Assembly: GCA_905181755.1 (NCBI GenBank)
Contig: CAJIYY010000032.1
Span: 1 to 14,777, forward strand
DNA: 14,777 nt
Reading direction: 5' to 3'
From: Candidatus Dadabacteria bacterium UBA1144
GTDB taxonomy: Bacteria > Desulfobacterota_D > UBA1144
The position numbers were made by a program, and so were the translations under genes. This document shows positions 7,554-13,623 of the stretch, piece after piece. Every line of letters starts with the position of its first letter. Position 1 is the stretch's first letter. A model generated the notes under the pieces. The model made no database searches. It was not told where the DNA came from and saw only the letters and a list, made by a program, of their open reading frames with translations.

Positions 7554-7733
7554 TCAGTTACTTTTTAAGAATTTAGCTATTAGTCCTACAAGTAAGGCTG
7601 ATAGAAGAATTCCACCCACAATCTTTAAGTAAAAACCTAGTTCCATATTGGAAACATTAGAAATAGCAAGAGCAAAAAGACCAAAAATAATTAGACAAAC
7701 AAAAGCCGAACCAATATAATCTATTCTTAACAT
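7554..7733 (-). CDS. 59-residue two-helix membrane protein
   Basis: Short reverse-strand frame beginning MLRIDYIGSAFVCLIIFG and ending AKFLKSN. It has two strongly hydrophobic stretches (about 8-25 and 38-54) separated by the polar turn SNVSNMELGFY, and a basic C terminus. ATG at 7733 is preceded by GAGG 8 bases upstream, and the frame fills the gap between two neighbours almost exactly (1 base from the mutase-subunit stop, 38 bases from gpsA). These points support a real gene. It is predicted to be an inner-membrane helical hairpin with both ends on the same side, function unknown. It converges on the cobalamin-subunit gene and diverges from gpsA. I recognise no family. Confidence 0.7.
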   Translation of the reverse strand: MLRIDYIGSAFVCLIIFGLFALAISNVSNMELGFYLKIVGGILLSALLVGLIAKFLKSN

Positions 7734-7756
7734 AATAAAATCCTCATAAAAGCGAT

Positions 7757-7762
7757 ATAATA
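7757..7762 (+). promoter_or_regulatory. Candidate -10 box of gpsA giving a near-leaderless mRNA
   Basis: TATAAT ends 9 bases before the gpsA ATG (7772), so transcription would start about 3 bases before the codon. No clear -35 is seen and gpsA has no Shine-Dalgarno. Read backward, the AT-rich core TATAATATA gives TATATTATA and could also serve the divergent small membrane gene. Confidence 0.35.
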
Positions 7763-7771
7763 TACCTTACA

Positions 7772-8779
7772 ATGAAATTAAAGAAATTAGTAACTATTTT
7801 TGGAGCAGGAAGTTGGGGAACTGCGATAGCAAAAAATATTTCAGATAATGGCTATCGTGTTAAGCTTTGGGCAAAAGAAGAAGATGTTGTAGAGTCAATA
7901 GTAAAGTTCAAAGAGAACAAGCCTTACTTGCCAGGGATTAAGTTGTCTTCCTTGATTCATCCAACTAATTCTCTTGATAGTGACCTTTTTGACTCGGATT
8001 TTTTAATCTTTTCAATACCTACTCAGTTTATTAGGAGTTCTTTGATCTCAATGAAGGACATGATACCTAAGGATTCAATATTAATTAATACTTCTAAGGG
8101 GATAGAGCAATCAAGTATGAAGCCAATATGCTCAATCTTTAAGGATATTCTTCCTAGGGTTGCTCGTAGATATGTAACAATGTCAGGGCCTAGCTTTGCA
8201 TATGATGTTGCCATGAGACTACCTACCTCAGTAACCTTAGCCTCGACTAATCCTTTACTTCTTCCAGGGGCCATGAAAATTTTTGAGAATGAAAATTTCA
8301 AAACTTATACATCCAATGATGTTGTTGGGGTCGAGTTGGGTGGATCACTAAAGAATGTAATTGCGATTGGCGCTGGGATTTTAGATGGTCTTCAGTCTAG
8401 CGAGAGCACTAAGGCTGCCTTTATAACTAGGGGGCTAAAAGAGATAAGAACGTTGTCTAAATTCTTAGGTGCAAAAAATATAACTTTCATGGGTCTTTCA
8501 GGGATAGGTGACCTTATGTTGACCGCATATGGAAAGCAAAGTAGGAATAGGTCTCTGGGTGTCCATATTGGAAAAGGTCAGAATATCCGAAAAATTTTAG
8601 CCTCAACAACTACTGTTGCTGAAGGCTTTTATACTTCTGAAGCAATCTATCAACTAACGAAAAAGTATAAGATTCATTCTCCTATTGTAGAGTCTATATA
8701 TAAGATCTTATATAAGAATTCTGATCCCAAAAAAATGGTTAAGAACCTATTGAAAAATGATGGAATAGCTGATATTTAA
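7772..8779 (+). CDS. gpsA: Glycerol-3-phosphate dehydrogenase [NAD(P)+]
   Basis: Cytoplasmic enzyme reducing dihydroxyacetone phosphate to sn-glycerol 3-phosphate, the entry to phospholipid synthesis. 335 residues, normal length. The Rossmann motif is GAGSWGTA (about 11-18). Further family signatures are NTSKGIE, SGPSFA, VGVELGGSLKNVIAIGAG with the catalytic Lys, GLKEI and GLSGIGDLMLTAYGKQSRNRSLG with the substrate-binding Arg-Asn pair. ATG 7772 is chosen because the Rossmann strand begins a few residues later. No Shine-Dalgarno is visible and a TATAAT lies just upstream. gyrA follows after a gap with its own promoter-like sequence. Confidence 0.97.
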   Translation: MKLKKLVTIFGAGSWGTAIAKNISDNGYRVKLWAKEEDVVESIVKFKENKPYLPGIKLSSLIHPTNSLDSDLFDSDFLIFSIPTQFIRSSLISMKDMIPKDSILINTSKGIEQSSMKPICSIFKDILPRVARRYVTMSGPSFAYDVAMRLPTSVTLASTNPLLLPGAMKIFENENFKTYTSNDVVGVELGGSLKNVIAIGAGILDGLQSSESTKAAFITRGLKEIRTLSKFLGAKNITFMGLSGIGDLMLTAYGKQSRNRSLGVHIGKGQNIRKILASTTTVAEGFYTSEAIYQLTKKYKIHSPIVESIYKILYKNSDPKKMVKNLLKNDGIADI

Positions 8780-8802
8780 GCTTCGTTTTCTTTGTATTGG
8801 AA

Positions 8803-8816
8803 TGTATAATTATACA
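8803..8816. promoter_or_regulatory. gyrA promoter region within a perfect 14-bp palindrome
   Basis: TGTATAATTATACA is an exact palindrome containing a consensus -10 box, TATAAT (8805-8810). A transcript starting near 8817 would have a leader of about 23 bases containing AGGAG (8828-8832). A weak TTCGTT at 8782-8787 lies 17 bases upstream of the -10. TTTGTA (8791-8796) and TACAA (8813-8817) around it echo the half-sites before the XRE gene. A regulator could bind here; this is inference. Confidence 0.45.
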
Positions 8817-8827
8817 AGCATTAAACT

Positions 8828-8832
8828 AGGAG
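8828..8832 (+). promoter_or_regulatory. Shine-Dalgarno AGGAG that fixes an ATT start for gyrA
   Basis: AGGAG, 7 bases, then ATT at 8840. Between the in-frame TAA at 8822 and the TTG at 8912 there is no ATG, GTG, TTG or CTG. ATT 8840 begins exactly where family members begin. Confidence 0.7.
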
Positions 8833-8839
8833 TTTAACT

Positions 8840-11269
8840 ATTTCAGAAGATAAAAATATTAAGCCAGCACAAATATACGACGAACTAAAAGATTCATATT
8901 TAAGCTATTCCTTGAGTGTAATAATTGGGAGAGCTCTACCTGATGTTAGAGATGGATTAAAGCCAGTTCACAGAAGACTTCTTTACGGAATGAAGGAGTT
9001 AAGCCTGGATTACAATAAAACTTACAAGAAGTCTGCAAGAGTTGTTGGGGACGTTATGGGTAAGTTTCATCCTCATGGTGATTCTGCTTTGTATGAGGCA
9101 CTTGTTAGAATGGCTCAGGATTTTTCATTAAGGTATCCACTCGTCGATGGCCAAGGGAATTTTGGCTCAATCGATGGAGATTCAGCCGCCGCTATGAGAT
9201 ATACAGAAGTAAAGCTTACAAAGCTTTCTTCGCAAATTTTAGATGATTTAGATAAAGATACTGTTGACTTTGTTGAAAATTATGACGGCTCATCTAAAGA
9301 GCCTAAAGTTCTACCTTCAAAAATCCCCAATCTTCTCTTGAATGGAGCCTCGGGTATTGCCGTTGGCATGTCAACGAATATTCCTCCGCATAATTGCACA
9401 GAGCTAATAACTGCAATTATTGCTCAAATTAAAAAACCAGATTTATCAATTGATGAAATAATAAAAATTATACCAGGCCCTGATTTTCCTACTGGAGGAG
9501 TAATTCATGGCTCTAAGGAGATAATTAAGCAGGCTTATGAAACAGGTAGGGGAATTATTAAATTACGTGGAGTTGCAAATATTGAAACTGAAACAAATAA
9601 AATCGTAATTACCGAAATTCCTTATCAGGTTAACAAGAGCAAGCTTATTGAAAAGATAGCAAGTCTTGTTAGAGAGGAGAAGATTAAAGGGATATCTGAT
9701 ATACGAGATGAGTCGAATAGAAAGGGAATTAGAGTAGTAATTGATCCTAAGCGAGGAGAAGATCCAAATGTAATATTAAACAATATTTTCTCTTTAACTT
9801 CTCTGAGTACTTCTTTCGGAATTATACTCTTGGCAATAGACGATGGTAAACCTAGGCTTCTTGGAATTAAAGCAATCAACAAATGTTTTATTGACCATAG
9901 GTTTGAGATTATTACCAAAAGATTTATTTTTGAGCTCAATAAATCGAAGAGCCGTTTGCATATTCTAGATGGTTTCAAGATTGCTTTAGATAGTTTAGAT
10001 AAAACTATAAAAATTATTAGGCAGTCAAAAGAGCCTCAAGAAGCAAAGATTTCTTTGATGTCCATGCTCAACATCTCCGACATTCAAGCATCTGCTATTT
10101 TAGATTTAAAGCTCCAAAGATTAACTGGGATGGAACAGTCGAAGATTTTAGACGAAAGAGATTCTTTGATTAAAAGAATTAAAGAAATTGAGGCAATTCT
10201 TTCAGATGACAATGAGATTAATAAAATAATGATCACGGAACTTGAAGAAGTGGCTGAGCAATATGGAGATTCTAGAAAGAGTAAGTTTGATGATAGAGAT
10301 TTAGGGAGTCTTAAGATAGAGGACCTAATCTCTGAAGAAGACATGGTCGTCACCTTAACACATGAAGGATTTATCAAAAGAACGCCTTTAAGTCTATATA
10401 GGAGTCAACGTAGAGGTGGAGTAGGGAAAAAGGGAGCAACTAATAAAAATGATGATTTCGCACAAACTGTCTTTGTTGCATCAACCCACGACTATGTTGT
10501 TTTCTTTACTAATAAGGGGAAATGCTTTTGGAGAAAAGTCTACGAGTTGCCTGAGGCTAGCTTAATTGCTCGTGGAAGAGGACTTTCTAATGTTTTAAAT
10601 TTATCAAATGAGGAGACTGTGAAAGCGCACGTTTCACTTAGAGATTTTACTCAAGATAAATTTTTAATAATGACTACTCGTAATGGAATAATAAAGAAGT
10701 CAAAACTTGAGGATTATTCGCGACCTAGAACAAATGGAATTATTGCAATTAATTTAAAAGGCAAGGATGAGCTTATATCTGTTCATACCAGCTCAGGTGA
10801 AGATGAGATTTTAATCTCAACTAGAATGGGCCAGGCAGTTAGGTTTAAAGAACTAAATGTTCGTTCTGTAGGAAGGAACAGTATGGGTGTAAAAGGTATA
10901 ACTTTGAGAGATCGCGATGAAGTTGTTAGCTCAGAAGTTGTCAAGAGTGAAAATGTTAAAATTTTAACAGTATCAGAAAATGGGTTTGGAAAGAGAACAG
11001 AAGTCTCTAAATATAGGCTAACTTCAAGAGGCGGAAAGGGTGTTGCAACCTTAAAGATAACAGAAAAGACAGGTTTGATAGTAAATGCATTTCAGACAGA
11101 GAATGAAGATGATATTGTTATATTATCCTCAGCAGGAAAGGCAACAAGGATGAAGACTTCTGACATCTCCATTATTGGAAGAGCAACTCAAGGCGTTAGA
11201 TTAATGAAAGTGTCAAATGGTATAAAAGTTGTAGCTGTTGCAAAGATTACAGAAAAAGAAAATGAATAA
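8840..11269 (+). CDS. gyrA: DNA gyrase subunit A, probable ATT start
   Basis: Breakage-reunion subunit of DNA gyrase, which with GyrB supercoils DNA using ATP. Counted from ATT 8840 it has 809 residues. KPAQIYDELKDSYLSYSLSV (residues 9-28) aligns with the conserved GyrA N terminus, so the TTG at 8912 is not the start. The catalytic Tyr lies in AAMRYTEVKL at residue 121 (E. coli 122). The quinolone-determining stretch HPHGDSALYE keeps Ser82 and an acidic Glu86, the sensitive-type residues. The GyrA box QRRGGVG begins at residue 523, and the C-terminal pinwheel repeats follow; the box identifies GyrA rather than ParC. The E. coli-type acidic tail is absent. The stop overlaps the start of the thioesterase gene, forming an operon of three. 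Confidence 0.96.
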   Translation: MSEDKNIKPAQIYDELKDSYLSYSLSVIIGRALPDVRDGLKPVHRRLLYGMKELSLDYNKTYKKSARVVGDVMGKFHPHGDSALYEALVRMAQDFSLRYPLVDGQGNFGSIDGDSAAAMRYTEVKLTKLSSQILDDLDKDTVDFVENYDGSSKEPKVLPSKIPNLLLNGASGIAVGMSTNIPPHNCTELITAIIAQIKKPDLSIDEIIKIIPGPDFPTGGVIHGSKEIIKQAYETGRGIIKLRGVANIETETNKIVITEIPYQVNKSKLIEKIASLVREEKIKGISDIRDESNRKGIRVVIDPKRGEDPNVILNNIFSLTSLSTSFGIILLAIDDGKPRLLGIKAINKCFIDHRFEIITKRFIFELNKSKSRLHILDGFKIALDSLDKTIKIIRQSKEPQEAKISLMSMLNISDIQASAILDLKLQRLTGMEQSKILDERDSLIKRIKEIEAILSDDNEINKIMITELEEVAEQYGDSRKSKFDDRDLGSLKIEDLISEEDMVVTLTHEGFIKRTPLSLYRSQRRGGVGKKGATNKNDDFAQTVFVASTHDYVVFFTNKGKCFWRKVYELPEASLIARGRGLSNVLNLSNEETVKAHVSLRDFTQDKFLIMTTRNGIIKKSKLEDYSRPRTNGIIAINLKGKDELISVHTSSGEDEILISTRMGQAVRFKELNVRSVGRNSMGVKGITLRDRDEVVSSEVVKSENVKILTVSENGFGKRTEVSKYRLTSRGGKGVATLKITEKTGLIVNAFQTENEDDIVILSSAGKATRMKTSDISIIGRATQGVRLMKVSNGIKVVAVAKITEKENE

Positions 11270-11756
11270 TACTTTTAAGAAACTAAGAGATGTCTTCCAT
11301 ACTTTTGAAAATTATAATTGTTTTGTTTGTTCAAGCTCAAATCCAATTGGGCTGAATTTGGATATAAAACTTTTGGATGAACTAGCATGTGCTTCGTTTA
11401 ATTTGTCCAATCTTTATTCAGGGTTTCCTTCAATTGTACATGGTGGGATACAAGCTTCAATTATTGATGAAATTGGTTTCTGGGCGATGTTTAATGTTAG
11501 AAAACAGATAGGTTTTACTCAAAAGCTCGAGATTGATTATCTATCTAAAATTGAGATTAATCAAGAAATGAGGGTTGAGGGAAGAGAAATCTCTATGACC
11601 AGCAATACCTCTAAAATCGAAGTTAATATTTTTCATAATTCAAAGTTGAAAACAAAAGGTATAGTCTCGTATAAGCTAATTAGCGATCCAGCAATAAAGA
11701 AGTTTTTTGGAAATAATTTTTATAATGAATTTAAAAGGAGTTTCAGAAATGATTAA
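11262..11756 (+). CDS. PaaI-type hotdog-fold thioesterase
   Basis: 164 residues from ATG 11262, which overlaps the gyrA stop by 8 bases. ATG is preferred over the TTG at 11238 because the eight extra residues are only the gyrA tail in another frame. NYNCFVCSSSNPIGLNL near residues 17-33 is the CxxC...NP(I)GL opening seen in many 4HBT/PaaI-like proteins. HGGIQASIIDEIG (about 60-72) is the hotdog signature with the catalytic Asp/Glu in the long helix. It is likely to hydrolyse an acyl-CoA in the cytoplasm; the substrate is unknown. Co-translation with gyrA is probably operon convenience, not shared function. It ends inside the next gene's start region. Confidence 0.82.
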   Translation: MNNTFKKLRDVFHTFENYNCFVCSSSNPIGLNLDIKLLDELACASFNLSNLYSGFPSIVHGGIQASIIDEIGFWAMFNVRKQIGFTQKLEIDYLSKIEINQEMRVEGREISMTSNTSKIEVNIFHNSKLKTKGIVSYKLISDPAIKKFFGNNFYNEFKRSFRND

Positions 11757-12348
11757 GATTTATGATCATCCGCTTTCGGGCAATTGCTATAAGGTCAGAC
11801 TTCTTATGACACAATCAAATGTAGGATTTGAAAGTGAAATAATTGATGTATTTAAAGGTGAAAATAAGAAAGACAAATACATAAAAATCAACCCAACGTC
11901 TAAGATACCTGCAATTGACGACGATGGTCTTATTATCTGGGAATCAAATGCAATACTTTTATACTTATGTGAGAAGTATTCCCCATTCTTTTTACCTTTT
12001 GATTTGATTGGTAGATCAAATGCGTATAAATGGCTTTTTTTCAATAAGACTTCACTTGATCCTTTTCTTGCAAAGGCGAGAGCTATTTTGAAGTTCTACC
12101 CGGAAGGCTCTCAAGACTTAGACGAATTAGCTGTTCTTCAAAATGAAGGATTGAAGTCTTTAAAGATAGTAGAGGAGCATTTAGAAGGGAAGACTTTCTT
12201 CGTCGAGAATTACTCTATTGTAGATATAGCTTTCTACCCATATATTAAACTTTCGCATGAAGGGAAGATCGAATTAAGTCAATTTCCAAATATTTTAAGA
12301 TGGATTAAGAGCGTAGAAAACACCAAAAATTTTATAAGCTTTTCTTAA
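11749..12348 (+). CDS. Glutathione S-transferase family protein
   Basis: 199 residues from ATG 11749, chosen because AGGAG lies 8 bases upstream and IKIYDHPLSGNCYKVRLL is the usual first strand and helix. The N-terminal thioredoxin-like domain has the SGNCYK active-site turn, the cis-proline motif TSKIPAI and the glutathione gamma-Glu-binding pair in WESNAILLYL. The C-terminal helical domain includes the N-capping-type motif YSIVDIAFYPYI. It probably conjugates or reduces substrates with glutathione in the cytoplasm; the substrate is unknown. It overlaps the thioesterase gene by 8 bases and ends the gyrA operon at a hairpin. Confidence 0.88.
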   Translation: MIKIYDHPLSGNCYKVRLLMTQSNVGFESEIIDVFKGENKKDKYIKINPTSKIPAIDDDGLIIWESNAILLYLCEKYSPFFLPFDLIGRSNAYKWLFFNKTSLDPFLAKARAILKFYPEGSQDLDELAVLQNEGLKSLKIVEEHLEGKTFFVENYSIVDIAFYPYIKLSHEGKIELSQFPNILRWIKSVENTKNFISFS

Positions 12349-12366
12349 TATTTAATATTAGAAAAG
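12339..12366. terminator. AT-rich hairpin, likely bidirectional terminator
   Basis: CTTTTC (12339-12344) pairs with GAAAAG (12361-12366). Inside it TAATATT (12346-12352) pairs with AATATTA (12354-12360), around a single T at 12353 and with one bulged T. The stem contains the transferase stop codon and reaches the last two bases of the reverse-strand tRNA-Gly. It can end both convergent transcripts. Confidence 0.55.
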
Positions 12367-12438
12367 CGGGAAACGGGACTCGAACCCGCGACCTTCTGCT
12401 TGGCAAGCAGATGCTCTAGCCAACTGAGCTATTCCCGC
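12365..12438 (-). tRNA. tRNA-Gly (GCC)
   Basis: 74-nt cloverleaf on the reverse strand. Acceptor GCGGGAA pairs with TTCCCGC, with discriminator T at 12365. The D-arm is TAGCTCAGTTGGCTAGAGCA. The anticodon stem CTGCT/AGCAG has loop TGCCAA-like bases with anticodon GCC at 12404-12402. The T-arm is CGGGTTCGAGTCCCG. CCA is not encoded. It reads GGC and GGT codons. Confidence 0.97.
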
Positions 12439-12442
12439 GCTA

Positions 12443-12471
12443 TAGACATTCTTTAATTATACTTCTATATT
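12443..12471 (+). promoter_or_regulatory. proB promoter
   Basis: TAGACA (12443-12448), a 17-base spacer and TATATT (12466-12471) make a good sigma-70-type promoter 27 bases before the proB ATG. It interleaves with the reverse-strand tRNA-Gly promoter. Confidence 0.5.
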
Positions 12472-12482
12472 TTTCATGTCAA
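12456..12482 (-). promoter_or_regulatory. tRNA-Gly promoter
   Basis: On the reverse strand, consensus TTGACA (12482-12477), a 15-base spacer and consensus TATAAT (12461-12456) lie 17 bases before the mature tRNA 5' end. The spacer is 2 bases short of the optimum, but both hexamers are perfect. Confidence 0.6.
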
Positions 12483-12498
12483 GGGTTAAAAGATTATT

Positions 12499-13620
12499 AT
12501 GAATAGAGATAATATTATTAAAAAAATTAAAAGAGTTGTAATTAAAATTGGCTCGAAAGCTTTGTCGGATGAAGGAAAGATAAGCTATGCCAGAATTAAG
12601 TATTTAGCCTCAGATGTTGAAAGACTTAGGAGCTCTGGGATAGAATGTTTAATAGTTTCATCGGGAGCGATTCTCGCAGGAAATGAACTTTTTAATTTTA
12701 ATTTGAAAAGATTGAATATCTTAAGAAAACAGGCCCTTGCTTCTTTAGGGCAGGTTAAGTTGATGAGTTACTATATAAAGGCTTTTTTGAAAAAGAATAT
12801 CAACGTATCTCAATTACTCTTAACCAATGATATATTTAACGATAGAAAAAGATTCTTAAACGCAAGGGCGATGATTCTAGAATCACTAAAAATGGATATT
12901 GTTCCTATCGTAAATGAGAATGATACTGTTTCTATAGATGAGATAATGTTTGGTGACAACGATATTCTGGCTTCTAAAGTAGCTGCTATGATGGATGCTG
13001 ATTGCCTTATTCTTCTTACAGACACAGACGGACTTTATGATAAAAATCCCAAAACTAATAAAAAAGCAAAATTAATTACCCTTCTTGATGAGAAGAGTTT
13101 TGATGCTGAAGTTATTAATGACATTGACTCTCAGGTCTCGTTTGGAGGAATGAGTTCAAAAATTAATGCGGCCTTGGAAGTCTCTAAGTTTGGGATTCCA
13201 ACTATAATCGCAAATGGTAAGAGTAAGAATATTTTAAAGGATATTTTTAATTCTAGGGATATAGGTACTGCAATAATTCCGAGTTCCATCAAGGTTGGGA
13301 GTAGAAAGAAGTGGATAGGGATGGGCCCTAGGTCTTCTGGTAAGCTTTATTTAGATTCTGGAGCTGCAAACGCTATAGTTAATAATAGGAAAAGCTTACT
13401 ACCATCTGGAATACTTAAGATCGAAGGTTCATTTGAAAAAGGGCAGCAAGTTGTATGCCTTAGTTCGGGAGATAATTCTCCTATAGCTAGGGGTTTGATC
13501 TCTTATAGTTCAGATGAGATAAGTTTAATTAAAGGTAAAAAGTCCTCTGAGATTGAGAAGATATTAGGTTATAAATATTCTGACGAAGTTATAAATAGAG
13601 ATAACATGGTCCTACTTTAG
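12499..13620 (+). CDS. proB: Glutamate 5-kinase
   Basis: First enzyme of proline synthesis, phosphorylating glutamate to glutamyl 5-phosphate. 373 residues, full family length. The amino-acid kinase domain (about 1-260) has VVIKIGSKAL, SSGAILAG, the substrate loop NENDTVSIDEIMFGDNDILA, the nucleotide region LLTDTDGLYDKNP and GGMSSKINAA. A C-terminal PUA domain (about 275-360) includes SGKLYLDSGAANAI and LLPSGILKIEG. ATG 12499 has only AAGGG 13 bases upstream, a poor ribosome site. It is transcribed away from tRNA-Gly. proA is not adjacent. It converges with the VWA gene, the two stop codons being 3 bases apart, with no visible terminator between. Confidence 0.97.
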   Translation: MNRDNIIKKIKRVVIKIGSKALSDEGKISYARIKYLASDVERLRSSGIECLIVSSGAILAGNELFNFNLKRLNILRKQALASLGQVKLMSYYIKAFLKKNINVSQLLLTNDIFNDRKRFLNARAMILESLKMDIVPIVNENDTVSIDEIMFGDNDILASKVAAMMDADCLILLTDTDGLYDKNPKTNKKAKLITLLDEKSFDAEVINDIDSQVSFGGMSSKINAALEVSKFGIPTIIANGKSKNILKDIFNSRDIGTAIIPSSIKVGSRKKWIGMGPRSSGKLYLDSGAANAIVNNRKSLLPSGILKIEGSFEKGQQVVCLSSGDNSPIARGLISYSSDEISLIKGKKSSEIEKILGYKYSDEVINRDNMVLL

Positions 13621-13623
13621 ATT

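Noticed and set aside
8912..11269. gyrA starting at TTG 8912
   Set aside because: It would remove the conserved N-terminal segment KPAQIYDELKDSYLSYS and has no ribosome site.
11707..11748. Longer N terminus for the glutathione S-transferase
   Set aside because: The extra residues are the thioesterase tail in another frame, and AGGAG sits before ATG 11749.
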